Source: Ardenticatenaceae bacterium
GTDB taxonomy: Bacteria; Chloroflexota; Anaerolineae; Promineifilales; Promineifilaceae
NCBI GenBank assembly: GCA_020634215.1
Contig: JACKCD010000027.1
Coordinates: 17,695-81,694 of the forward strand
Length of the DNA: 64,000 nucleotides
Reading direction: 5' to 3'
This document shows, piece after piece, positions 50,695 through 59,127 of the stretch (positions within the stretch are counted from its first letter, which is position 1; each line of letters begins with the position of its first letter). Below the pieces are notes generated by a model that worked only from the letters and a program-made list of their open reading frames with translations, did not search any database and had not been told where the DNA came from. The translations under genes were made by a program, and so were the position numbers.

Positions 50695-50738
50695 TTAGGA
50701 ATGGCAACTATTTAACTTAGGAATGGCAACTATTTAAC
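50695..50738. repeat. Tandem 22-bp duplication before the 2TM gene
   Basis: TTAGGAATGGCAACTATTTA plus AC occurs twice head to tail. It lies just upstream of the ribosome-binding site of the 2TM gene. Confidence 0.75.
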
Positions 50739-50824
50739 TTGAACACTGGAGTCGAGGCTTTAGCCGGTCAAATGTTCAGAGTATTTAATTGGCGTTCCTT
50801 AATATTATTGGCCGTCATTTTTCA

Positions 50825-51268
50825 TTACTCCACATCACACCAAAATTGCAGTTCTGCCCCTGAGTCAGGTTGATAGCTGTATGTCAAACCTGTAAACCCG
50901 TGCCCGCCAACGAATTGGTTTTGTGGGCCGCTGTTGAGGGGCAGTTGATAGAGGGTGGTGTGATAAACGGCCGCTTCGGCTCCGCTCAGTGCAGGCTCTT
51001 CCCCGACATCCGTCACCCAAACCCGTATATTTCGTTCATTGTCCGTTTCTCCAGTACGATACGCTGCATGGAACACCATGTCCGTAAAGGCTATCGACTG
51101 CTCCGAATCGGTGTTGCCCAACAAAATCGTTTCTTCACGTTCAATGCCCTGCTCAACCGAAGCACGGTAAGCGGCCGTACAGGAAATGGTTTCTGCTTTG
51201 GGAACGGCCGTTTCTGTACCGCCACAAGCTGACAACAAGACAATCAAAAAAATAAAATATTGATGCAC
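50825..51268 (-). CDS. Small lipoprotein of unknown function
   Basis: 147 residues. Lipobox FLIVLLSAC (Cys about 15) directly after the start. The mature part has a possible disulphide (ISCTAAY and FWCDVE) and otherwise no recognised motif. GTG 51268 with GGAGGT six bases upstream is preferred over the TTG at 51274, which touches the ribosome-binding site. Confidence 0.6.
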   Translation of the reverse strand: MHQYFIFLIVLLSACGGTETAVPKAETISCTAAYRASVEQGIEREETILLGNTDSEQSIAFTDMVFHAAYRTGETDNERNIRVWVTDVGEEPALSGAEAAVYHTTLYQLPLNSGPQNQFVGGHGFTGLTYSYQPDSGAELQFWCDVE

Positions 51269-51299
51269 GCTCAAACCTCCAATCTGGATTAGTAGTCAG

Positions 51300-52112
51300 T
51301 TAGCCTATCCCAAATGCAGCCATTACCAGGAAGACCATTTGGAACAGGAAGTTCCCGATCCAGTGGAAGACCATCGCTAGCGGCAGGCTCCCCAGTGGCC
51401 CAAAAGTGAACGCGAATCCCAGCCCGCTAACCAATATTCCTGGAAACAGCCAACGCTGATAAACGTGCTTCAACGTGAATAAGATTCCATTTGCCACCCA
51501 ATCCCAACTGCCAAAAACGTCCCGCATCTTTGGCATAAGGAATCCCCGATAGTAGAGTTCCTCCCCAAAAATATTGAAAACCAGCCCAATCACAAAGTAC
51601 AACAGCACGAAAAGAAAATTCCCCTGTAAAGCCACGTCCGGGAATGCATCTGCTACACTGGAAATCTGGACAGTGGGATTGCTGGCGGCCGGCCACCAAT
51701 CAGGGGGCACAAAACCTGGGACTGTAGCCAGTGCTCGGTTGGCACCACCCATCATCATGCTCAATGCCATCCCTGCGACCATAACACCCAACGCGATTAA
51801 CCATGCCTGCCAGCCTTTAGGCCATCGCCAATGGATACGGTCACGCAGGGCGGCGAAGGTCAACGAGGCGCCCTCCCGTCTGAGCAAAACCAGCCCGGCC
51901 GCCAGTTCTGTTCCGGTGCCCAGCACGATGACAGTGAGCAATACCCAGGTTGGGGTTACTCCGCCTTCAGGGATGAACTGCTGCCCCACAACGTAGATCA
52001 GGAACGAAAACCAAACGGCCGGCCAGGAAAACATAAAGAGGATCTGCCATAACGTATACTGCGGAATGTCATGATCAACATTTTCTGAAACACCTTCTCT
52101 TGTAATTACCAT
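51300..52112 (-). CDS. CPBP family intramembrane glutamic endopeptidase
   Basis: 270 residues, seven to eight helices. CPBP/Abi motifs: GEELYYRGFLMPKM (catalytic Glu pair with Arg), FTLKHVYQRW and MVFHWIGN. Homologues process prenylated proteins or act in bacteriocin self-immunity; the substrate here is unknown. ATG 52112 with GGAGGAAGAA upstream. Confidence 0.88.
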   Translation of the reverse strand: MVITREGVSENVDHDIPQYTLWQILFMFSWPAVWFSFLIYVVGQQFIPEGGVTPTWVLLTVIVLGTGTELAAGLVLLRREGASLTFAALRDRIHWRWPKGWQAWLIALGVMVAGMALSMMMGGANRALATVPGFVPPDWWPAASNPTVQISSVADAFPDVALQGNFLFVLLYFVIGLVFNIFGEELYYRGFLMPKMRDVFGSWDWVANGILFTLKHVYQRWLFPGILVSGLGFAFTFGPLGSLPLAMVFHWIGNFLFQMVFLVMAAFGIG

Positions 52113-52133
52113 TTCTTCCTCCAAGTAAGCCGA

Positions 52134-53156
52134 TTAGATAATCGGTGTGAGCAAAATCTTTCCACCCGTCATATGATCGGTGTACTCTTGGACAGCTTTC
52201 CTGGCTTCCTGGAACGGATACCGTACCCGGATTTCACTCTTGAGATCGGTGCTGATTAGTTTTTGGGAGCGCCGCCAAAGCATAAGGATTTGCAGCAAAT
52301 TCTTAGTGGAATAAAGCCAGGGTCCCAGCCAGAAACCGGTTACGGTTTTGCCTTCAAAGACGATCTGGTCAACGTTGGTTTGGGGCGATTTGTGGGAAAG
52401 ACAGCTATAAACCGTTACGGTGCTGTTTTTTGGCATTGCTTTGAGCAATTGCCCCGTCATCGGTCCGGCAACCGCGTCAAAAGCAAGGCGGGCGTCATAC
52501 TGATGGCAGACTTCATGGAGCTGTCTATCGAAATCGACATCACTGCTATTCAAAACGGCCGTTGCACCTTGCGCCTTGAGTAGTTCCACCTGGGCATCTC
52601 GGCGAACGACGTTGATAACCTGAATCCCCTCACTTCGCCCCAAGCGGTTGACCATTTGCCCCAGTGCGCTGGCCGCAGCGGTGAGGACGATGGCTTTGTG
52701 CCCACCACCTTTTGTGATTTCCAGGAAGGCAACGGCCGTTAGCGGATTGATAACCGACATGGCCCCTTGTTCCAGGCTGACCGATTTATCTAGTGGGAAG
52801 ACACCGCCCTTTGTAGAGGCCACCACATATTCAGCCCAAATGCCATCTCTTTCCCCATTACTCAGGCAGGCAACCCGCTTGCCCAGGAAATAGCGGCCCA
52901 TTGGTCCAGGCCCAACGGCGACCACTGTTCCTGAACCTTCTCCACCGGGAACCACCGGAGGTGGGTTGTCGAAACCGTAATTTCCACCCAGAAAGGCTAA
53001 ATCCGAGGGGTTAATCGGTGAAGCAGCAACTTTGACCAGGACTTCATCTTTTCCCGGTTTTGGGACTGGGCGTTGTTCAACGTGGAGCGTCTCAGGGCCG
53101 GTAAATGAATCTAGAACAACGGCCGTCATCTGATTTGGTATTTGTGTTTGCGTCAT
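52134..53156 (-). CDS. Zinc-independent MDR reductase (quinone oxidoreductase-like)
   Basis: 340 residues. GroES-like N-terminal domain (ASPINPSDLAFLGGNYGF, PVVPGGEGSGTVVAVG), then a Rossmann domain (VLTAAASALGQMVNRLGR in place of GAAGGVG). The structural zinc cysteines of true alcohol dehydrogenases are absent. Expected to reduce quinones or enals with NADPH. Overlaps the upstream gene by ATGA. Confidence 0.88.
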   Translation of the reverse strand: MTQTQIPNQMTAVVLDSFTGPETLHVEQRPVPKPGKDEVLVKVAASPINPSDLAFLGGNYGFDNPPPVVPGGEGSGTVVAVGPGPMGRYFLGKRVACLSNGERDGIWAEYVVASTKGGVFPLDKSVSLEQGAMSVINPLTAVAFLEITKGGGHKAIVLTAAASALGQMVNRLGRSEGIQVINVVRRDAQVELLKAQGATAVLNSSDVDFDRQLHEVCHQYDARLAFDAVAGPMTGQLLKAMPKNSTVTVYSCLSHKSPQTNVDQIVFEGKTVTGFWLGPWLYSTKNLLQILMLWRRSQKLISTDLKSEIRVRYPFQEARKAVQEYTDHMTGGKILLTPII

Positions 53157-53773
53157 TTTCTACCTCCTAAAAATTGCATGGTTAGAAATTCATTTGGCAC
53201 GTTACTCGCAGGTCTTTTTCGGATGAACCACATCACTACAATGATGAGCAGGAAAACCACCCCGATGGGCAGCAAGCCAAACTTGACCTTGGTCAACAGG
53301 TGGGCAAACTGCACCAGCCAATTTATCCGACCTGGGTACGCCAGGTTACAAATCACCAGGCTCAGATTTTCGCTCACGTCAGCCAGACCAGAGATCAATG
53401 GGATCATGCTGAGCCACTGCAGGCGATGGTCCAAGGGCAGCAGGCGCACTAAAAACCAGGCACTCATGAAGGCAAATGTCAATGCATAGCCGATCGGAAA
53501 TATGATGTCTGGCACAAGGTGAAGGATAAGATAGGCTCGGCGGCCTACAGCCCCCAGCTCCGTAAACAGATCGTAAGCATCGTCCGGTGAATAGGACTTT
53601 CGCAAATCCAGAATGGTCAATCCACCGGCATGCTCGACGATGGTCGGGTTGCTGAAAGGTAATTTAGTGCCATTCATAATAAACATCATCAGGCCGGTGA
53701 ACGCCAGCAGACCAAGAATCGTCAGCCAACTGGTTTTATACTGGATGAAGGTTAAGATTTTTTTCAACATCAA
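53153..53773 (-). CDS. Four- to five-helix membrane protein, unknown
   Basis: 206 residues. Helices near residues 17-33, 83-110, 115-135 and 165-188; a soluble segment at 40-80 (GGLTILDLRKSYSPDDAYDL). No family recognised. Translationally coupled to the MDR reductase downstream, so possibly a membrane partner in the same redox task. Confidence 0.6.
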   Translation of the reverse strand: MMLKKILTFIQYKTSWLTILGLLAFTGLMMFIMNGTKLPFSNPTIVEHAGGLTILDLRKSYSPDDAYDLFTELGAVGRRAYLILHLVPDIIFPIGYALTFAFMSAWFLVRLLPLDHRLQWLSMIPLISGLADVSENLSLVICNLAYPGRINWLVQFAHLLTKVKFGLLPIGVVFLLIIVVMWFIRKRPASNVPNEFLTMQFLGGRK

Positions 53774-53884
53774 ATTTCATTCCTTTCTCTAAAAATCACA
53801 TGGTGTCCGGCTTGAATGCCGCATAAACCTCAGAATCTTGCATGATCCTGAGAAAACTATCTTGGTCCACCTTCTTCTGTAAAT

Positions 53885-54127
53885 TCATTCTTGCTGGATA
53901 CAATTGACCGAAATTAGCGGTAAACCTAGATAATAAAGGCGGCGCAGCAGACCCAGTAATGCAGCCTGATCGAAGGCTCCGGTAAGGGTTGTGACGGGGG
54001 CGTCGTCGCTATGGTGAACGGCCGTAACCATCATCCCATCTGTCCAATCTGACCAATTCGCTCTCGGTTGACCTGAAACTTTGATTTGGTAGATGATTGG
54101 TTGGTCTAATGAGAGTTTTATATCCAT
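53885..54127 (-). CDS. Small conserved protein, paralogue of 47549-47791
   Basis: 80 residues. QPIIYQIKVSGQPRANWSDW, TTLTGAFDQAALLGLLRRLY, YLGLPLISVNCIQQE. The two copies differ mainly in the central loop. The start is aligned with the paralogue (ATG 54127); TTG at 54139 has GGAG at better spacing and is possible. Lies 21 bases after a 2TM gene. Confidence 0.7.
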   Translation of the reverse strand: MDIKLSLDQPIIYQIKVSGQPRANWSDWTDGMMVTAVHHSDDAPVTTLTGAFDQAALLGLLRRLYYLGLPLISVNCIQQE

Positions 54128-54148
54128 TACTTTTCCCAAACACACTCC

Positions 54149-54421
54149 TTAGATCTGATCCATGGTCTCTTTAATCTTTCTCTCTTCCCAGTCCGGACCG
54201 AACCAATGCCCAAAACCGAAAACATAGAATGCGTGCATAACAATGCCAATGCCCCATCCGAAGAGCGGCCAATAGAACCAAAGAACACTCGGTGATGTCG
54301 TGATATTGATGAGAAAGAGGAAGGCGTTGACCAATACATACACAACAAGATGCGTGTAAAAGCCCCTTATTTCCTTTACTCTTTTTTTCGCTTTCTGATA
54401 TTTAATATTTTCTGTGTTCAT
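54149..54421 (-). CDS. 2TM-domain protein, paralogue of 50405-50683
   Basis: 90 residues. IKYQKAKKRVKEIRGFY, two membrane helices (LVVYVLVNAFLFLINI and LWFYWPLFGWGIGIVMHAF), then a charged tail. Same family and layout as 50405-50683. First of a short pair with the small conserved protein. Confidence 0.78.
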   Translation of the reverse strand: MNTENIKYQKAKKRVKEIRGFYTHLVVYVLVNAFLFLINITTSPSVLWFYWPLFGWGIGIVMHAFYVFGFGHWFGPDWEERKIKETMDQI

Positions 54422-54594
54422 TTTCATCTCCCTTTGCAAGGTAATTATTTTTCTCGCTTTCCATTAACTGACTTGCTATTTGGCAGTCCTTCTTGGGAAA
54501 AGCGAAATTCTGATTTGTTCTACGTATACTATTGCAGGCAACAGGTAGTAGTGTCATACCCCGGACGTGGTATTCGAGGGTGGTAATCGTAGAG

Positions 54595-54750
54595 ATGAAA
54601 ATAAACCCATTGAAGAAGGGAGATCAACAAAACTGGGGGTTGATTTCTCAGTCGCCTGGCTATGAGATTTTCACAAAGATAGAAGAAGGGTTAGAAGAAA
54701 AAACGGTTTTGTGGGCCATCAATGCCGACTTTGGGCATCCAGGCGATTAG
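54595..54750 (+). CDS. Possible small gene or gene fragment
   Basis: 51 codons from ATG to TAG (MKINPLKKGDQQNWGLISQS to ADFGHPGD), overlapping the 3' end of the LuxR gene by four bases on the other strand. Composition looks protein-like, but there is no ribosome-binding site and no recognised family. Otherwise the 307-base gap 54440-54746 shows nothing I can support. Confidence 0.2.
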   Translation: MKINPLKKGDQQNWGLISQSPGYEIFTKIEEGLEEKTVLWAINADFGHPGD

Positions 54751-57539
54751 TTGGCAGGTAAGAATCCCAAAGCTTTGGCCCTGGAAACAGCTTGCGTCCG
54801 GTTGTGGGCATTGAGTTTGCCGTAGATATTGCGCGTGTGTGTCTTGATCGTATGCGGTGAAAGGAAAAGTCTGGCTGCGATTTCCGGGTTTGTCAGCCCT
54901 TCGGCGATGAGTTGGAGTACCTCAATTTCCCGTTCGCTTAGAGGCTCTATGAATGCGGAATGCGGAACCCGTCCTGAGCCTGCCGAAGGATTGCGGAATG
55001 CGGATTGGGTTTGTGGCGGTGTGGTCTGTTCTGGTTTGGAAACTGGAAAGGTAGCCAATAATCGGCGAACATAGTCTGGGGCAATGCCTTGAGAAAGCGC
55101 TTCATAGAGTAGGCGCGCCATCGGTGGGCCTTCATTTACAAAGGCGAAAAGGAAACCCCGTGGCTCAGCTAAAGTGAGGCTTTGCTCAAGGACAGTCAGC
55201 GCCTGCCCGGTGTCACCTACAGCCTGCATAGCCAACGCCTGGAGGTTCAAAATTTCGATCGCTCTCGATATATCCCCTCTATCAATAGCATTCATATATA
55301 CCCGTTCCAGCAAATCGAGTGTGTCAGACGGATGTCCCGTAGCGATCAAAAACCGGACAAGTGTCAGGTATTCCCTTTCGTTAGACCTATCGGGGTTTCC
55401 AGTGACTTCCAGGCCTTGTTCTGCTAACCATTGCGACGTTTCTTCAATCTTGCCTTGAGCCAACCACAGGCGTAACTGCCAGGCTTTTATCTCAATCACG
55501 ATCCAGAGAGGGAGCCGATCCCACCCATATTCTTCGACTTCTTGAATGATTGCTTCCGCTCCTGCAAAATGTCCGCTTGAATATAAGGCGACGATCAGGT
55601 GGCGATTGCACACATTGAGCATCCCAATATATCCCCCCTGGGCCAGTTCTTTGCCTTCTCTGGTCTTTTTAACTGCCTGATCCAAATCGCCCTGCTCAGC
55701 CAAAACCTCACCCCATACTGCCAGAATCCAGCCGGCCTCGGCCGATAATGATAAGCCTTTTTCCTTTGCCAGGATCATCTGCTGCTGACAGATTTCCTTG
55801 ATCATGTCAAATTTACCCTGCTGGCGGAGGGTAACGCAATATTTCATACTGGCAATTAGATCCATATAGATATTGCCAATTGCTTTGCTTGTTTCCCAGG
55901 TCTCCAATCGAATCCGAGCGGTATCTTCCACATGTCCTGCCAGATGAAGGGCATCCCCCAATGGGACATAGACGGTGTTGCGCCAGATAATATCGTCCTC
56001 GGGTAAATAATCTAGAGCCAGTTGGGCGTGTTGGAAAATGGCATCCGAATCTCCTTTGTGGAATGCCAGAAAAGCCCGGATGGTAGCCACCCGGCCTTGA
56101 ATCCTCATTCTATCGGATTCCCTTTGTGAATCTGGATTTGAATCCAAATTTTCTACCACCTGCAGGGTCGCTTCGACCGCATCTTGCTGGCCGTTTGCAA
56201 ATTGCTCCCAGGCTTGAAATACACACAGGTTTGGATTGGAAAATAATAACTTTACGGGCAGCGTATCCAGCCAATACTGCAATTTTGAGTGTTCCCCACG
56301 TTTCCAACAAGCATCGGCCTGTTCTTCAATCAGACGAACTGCCCGATCAAAATCTTCAGCGTGCAATGCATGCTCAATCGCCTGATCGGGGAACCCATTC
56401 CGGGTGTACCACTCACTGGCCTTAAGGTGCAATGGTTTTTCCTGATCATGAGTTGTTTGCTTTAAACGCTGATGTAATGAATCCGAAAACAGGTGATGAT
56501 AGCGGTACCACTGCCGCTCATTATCCAACGGGATAATGAATAGATTGGCGCGTTCCAACGTTTCCAGCACATCTTGCCCATTCTCTTTTCCGGTTATAGC
56601 GTCACATAAATCACCAGTCAGTCGATCGAGAATCGAGGATTGCAGCAAAAAATCTCGAATATCTTCTGGTTGATGGGCCAGAACCTCTTCTAACAGATAA
56701 TCGATCACAAAGTGGTGGCTGCCGGTGAAAGAGTGAATAAAATTGCTGATATCAGTCCGCCCCCGCATTGAAATGGCAGCTAATTGCAATCCTGCAACCC
56801 AACCCTCAGTCCTTTTTTCAAGCGCTGTGATATCCTGCTTGGACAGTCCTAATCCCATTATTTGGTTCAGGAACTCTTCAGTTTCTGCAGTCGAAAAACG
56901 TAAATTAACGGCGCGGAATTCGTTCAACTGGCCGCGAGCGCGCAAGCGAGATAATGGTAGAGGCGGATCCTCACGGGTGACGATGACCAGATGGAAATGT
57001 GGCGGCTGATTATCGAGCAAGAAGCTGAGGACATCATGGATCGGTGGCGCATCAATGAGATGGTAATCGTCAAGGATGAGAATGATTTTATGAGGGATAG
57101 CGGCGATTTCGTTAATCAGGGCGGTCAGAACGGCCGTTATCGGTGGCGGTTGGGGAGATTGGAGCATGAGCAACGCGCCTTCTCCAATGGCAGTTTCGAT
57201 TTCCCCGCTCTGGTTCAGGGCGGCGATGAAGTAAGACAGGAAACGGGTTAGGTCGTTGTCGCCTTCATCTAGAGAGAGCCAGCACAATTTCGGAACCTGT
57301 GCTGAGCTTGCCGAAGTATTGCGGATTTCGGAATGCGGAATGACTTCGGATTCCGCAATCCGCATTCCGCAATCCGAAATCAAAGTGGTTTTGCCAAAGC
57401 CGGCCGGGGCGGAAACAAGGGTGAGTTTGCAGCCTTGTTGTAGCCCCTGGTTGAGTTTTTTGATGAGGTGATGGCGAGGGACAAGGGACGGCCGTAACCG
57501 AGGCACATACAATTTCGTTTGCAGTAAATCGCCAGACAT
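54747..57539 (-). CDS. MalT/LuxR-family ATP-dependent transcriptional regulator
   Basis: 930 residues. N-terminal LQTKLYVPRLRPSLVPR block; Walker A VSAPAGFGKTTL; Walker B IILILDDYHLID; winged helix and MalT-type TPR superhelix (about 400-800); C-terminal LuxR HTH (EREIEVLQLIAEGLTNPEIA, SPHTIKTHTRNIYGKLNAHN). Such STAND regulators bind an inducer in the TPR part, oligomerise with ATP and activate promoters. Two in-frame repeat inserts, one soon after Walker A (residues about 53-81) and one before the HTH (about 841-865). An IS lies 18 bases before the ATG, probably cutting it from its promoter. It heads the minus-strand block 46-57 kb. Confidence 0.9.
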   Translation of the reverse strand: MSGDLLQTKLYVPRLRPSLVPRHHLIKKLNQGLQQGCKLTLVSAPAGFGKTTLISDCGMRIAESEVIPHSEIRNTSASSAQVPKLCWLSLDEGDNDLTRFLSYFIAALNQSGEIETAIGEGALLMLQSPQPPPITAVLTALINEIAAIPHKIILILDDYHLIDAPPIHDVLSFLLDNQPPHFHLVIVTREDPPLPLSRLRARGQLNEFRAVNLRFSTAETEEFLNQIMGLGLSKQDITALEKRTEGWVAGLQLAAISMRGRTDISNFIHSFTGSHHFVIDYLLEEVLAHQPEDIRDFLLQSSILDRLTGDLCDAITGKENGQDVLETLERANLFIIPLDNERQWYRYHHLFSDSLHQRLKQTTHDQEKPLHLKASEWYTRNGFPDQAIEHALHAEDFDRAVRLIEEQADACWKRGEHSKLQYWLDTLPVKLLFSNPNLCVFQAWEQFANGQQDAVEATLQVVENLDSNPDSQRESDRMRIQGRVATIRAFLAFHKGDSDAIFQHAQLALDYLPEDDIIWRNTVYVPLGDALHLAGHVEDTARIRLETWETSKAIGNIYMDLIASMKYCVTLRQQGKFDMIKEICQQQMILAKEKGLSLSAEAGWILAVWGEVLAEQGDLDQAVKKTREGKELAQGGYIGMLNVCNRHLIVALYSSGHFAGAEAIIQEVEEYGWDRLPLWIVIEIKAWQLRLWLAQGKIEETSQWLAEQGLEVTGNPDRSNEREYLTLVRFLIATGHPSDTLDLLERVYMNAIDRGDISRAIEILNLQALAMQAVGDTGQALTVLEQSLTLAEPRGFLFAFVNEGPPMARLLYEALSQGIAPDYVRRLLATFPVSKPEQTTPPQTQSAFRNPSAGSGRVPHSAFIEPLSEREIEVLQLIAEGLTNPEIAARLFLSPHTIKTHTRNIYGKLNAHNRTQAVSRAKALGFLPAN
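54944..55016. repeat. In-frame heptad repeat before the LuxR HTH
   Basis: GAATGCG GAATGCG units, the block CCTGAGCCTGCCGAAGG, then GATTGCG GAATGCG GATTGGG. Read in frame on the minus strand as QSAFRNPSAGSGRVPHSAF between the TPR region and the HTH. Confidence 0.75.
57295..57380. repeat. In-frame heptad hairpin next to Walker A of the LuxR protein
   Basis: GATTTCGGAATGCGGAATGA is faced by its inverted copy ending CCGCAATCCGAAATC; a GCTGAGCTTGCCGAAG block adjoins. Translated as about 28 residues (CGMRIAESEVIPHSEIRNTS and on) between GKTTLISD and LCWLSLDEGDND, which are normally about ten residues apart. Confidence 0.78.
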
Positions 57540-57557
57540 GGAAACAGTATAACATAA

Positions 57558-59126
57558 CTCGACTCTGGCGAAAATCGCACTTTTAACAAAAAAATAGACG
57601 CTCTGTAATCTTTCAAAAGGCGTACGCCAATAATCGGGCTTCAAAGAGCGCATTTTGAACCCCGTCAGCGTACAAAGTGGCAGCTAATCAAGTTTATGTG
57701 GCTTGGCTATCTAAGCGCAGGAAACATTGCAAAACGAGGTCAACATCCCCCGTTTCGATAGCCATTTCCACCGCACCAGTTAACCAATCCACTGCATGTT
57801 CGTCTCGATGCTGCCGAATCATGTCGCCGTAAGTCTGAATGTGGCTCGAACGTTCACGGTCAAACCGCTGTTCTACATAAGCCCAGGCCAGATGCACGAC
57901 GACTATGTATCTGTCTACCGCCTCATAGGAGCGTACCCGAAAATCGGCTAGTCCCAATTGGGTTTTGGTATAGAAGTTGACAACTTCACATGACCACCGC
58001 CAAGAGTACCCTTGCAAGACCGCTTGGGTCGAGCAACTAAGTTCCGTACTCATGAAGTACGAGAGAGCCTTTGCCCTCGGGTGCCTTTTGGAAAAGAAAA
58101 CACGGACATCTGTGGGCACATCAGCTAAACGGCCGTCACACCGTCGCACAAAATAGATGGATTGATCCCCGTCCGTCGTGGTGACACAGACTTTCGTGTA
58201 CCACCTGTGCCTTAACTCTTGGGCATGTTTGTCAATGCGCTTGTCACTCAAGAGGCGGTTACACTTCAAACCGCAGGTGACATGCCAACGTTGGCGGCGA
58301 CAGTAGTTGATTAAGCGAGCAGAGGCGTACCAACTGTCAAATTGCACCACGACTTTCCAGCCTTGAGGCAACAACGGGTGCAGCTGCTCTAAAATAGTCC
58401 GCGCTATCCGATACTTGCTGCGCAAAGGAAGGCGATTTTTCTTGTCTCGCTGGCGATTCAAACGACGCACCGTTTTCTGGCGCAGGTACAGACGCAAGTC
58501 AACCGTGGCTGTTTGTTTGCCAACTCGCATGGTACACACCAGATAGCAAAATCCGTTTTTATAGCGCGGCTTGTTTTTCGTGCTTTCGCTGTGGTCATAA
58601 TGCCAATCCACTGCCTGAATATGGCGGGTAGCTTTGTCTTTTTCACCCAGCGAATCATCAATGTTAATGTAGATAATTGGTGGTGGTTCGCTCTGTTCTA
58701 CTTCCGCCAGCAAACGGTTGACCTGGTGGATTCGGAGCGCATCACGTACATCAGGTGCTTGCCAGGGACTGATTCGGAGAAAATCAGCCATATTGGACAC
58801 ATCAGGTGCTTGGACAAATTGCCGCTGTAGGGCGGCTAAGGTCTTGGTTTCTTCACAAACCAGCAGTGCATCGGCCATATTGAGCATGTGCTGCCGCTGG
58901 GGGAGAGATAGGTCAAGACCTAATTCGTTGAAAAAGGAATGCAATGAGTTGGAATTGTGTAAAATACGGGTAAGCATGGGACACTTCCTGTTGGAACCGG
59001 TGGGTTAATTGTTTTGCTATTATCCCACTCAGGCGGTGTTCTATGCCCAATTCTTCACTCACACTTCCGGCTTTGTCACCAACTTTATGGTTAAAAAGGC
59101 TCTGACAATTTTTCGCCAGAGTCGAG
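57558..59126 (-). mobile_element. IS701/IS4-type insertion sequence
   Basis: About 1.57 kb. Terminal inverted repeats of about 17 bp, CTCGACTCTGGCGAAAA at the left and its complement at the right end (59110-59126). TAA flanks both ends, compatible with a 3-bp target duplication. One transposase gene. Inserted 18 bases upstream of the LuxR start and at the broken 5' end of a metalloprotease gene. Confidence 0.82.
57694..58977 (-). CDS. IS701-like DDE transposase
   Basis: 427 residues. N-terminal helical domain; catalytic Asp in YINIDDSLGEKDKATRH, second Asp in VVVQFDSWYASARLINYC, Glu in YSWRWSCEVVNFYTKTQLG. This is the DDE arrangement of IS701/IS4-like enzymes. Intact reading frame, so the element may be active. 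ATG lies 150 bases inside the right end. Confidence 0.88.
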   Translation of the reverse strand: MLTRILHNSNSLHSFFNELGLDLSLPQRQHMLNMADALLVCEETKTLAALQRQFVQAPDVSNMADFLRISPWQAPDVRDALRIHQVNRLLAEVEQSEPPPIIYINIDDSLGEKDKATRHIQAVDWHYDHSESTKNKPRYKNGFCYLVCTMRVGKQTATVDLRLYLRQKTVRRLNRQRDKKNRLPLRSKYRIARTILEQLHPLLPQGWKVVVQFDSWYASARLINYCRRQRWHVTCGLKCNRLLSDKRIDKHAQELRHRWYTKVCVTTTDGDQSIYFVRRCDGRLADVPTDVRVFFSKRHPRAKALSYFMSTELSCSTQAVLQGYSWRWSCEVVNFYTKTQLGLADFRVRSYEAVDRYIVVVHLAWAYVEQRFDRERSSHIQTYGDMIRQHRDEHAVDWLTGAVEMAIETGDVDLVLQCFLRLDSQAT

Positions 59127-59127
59127 T

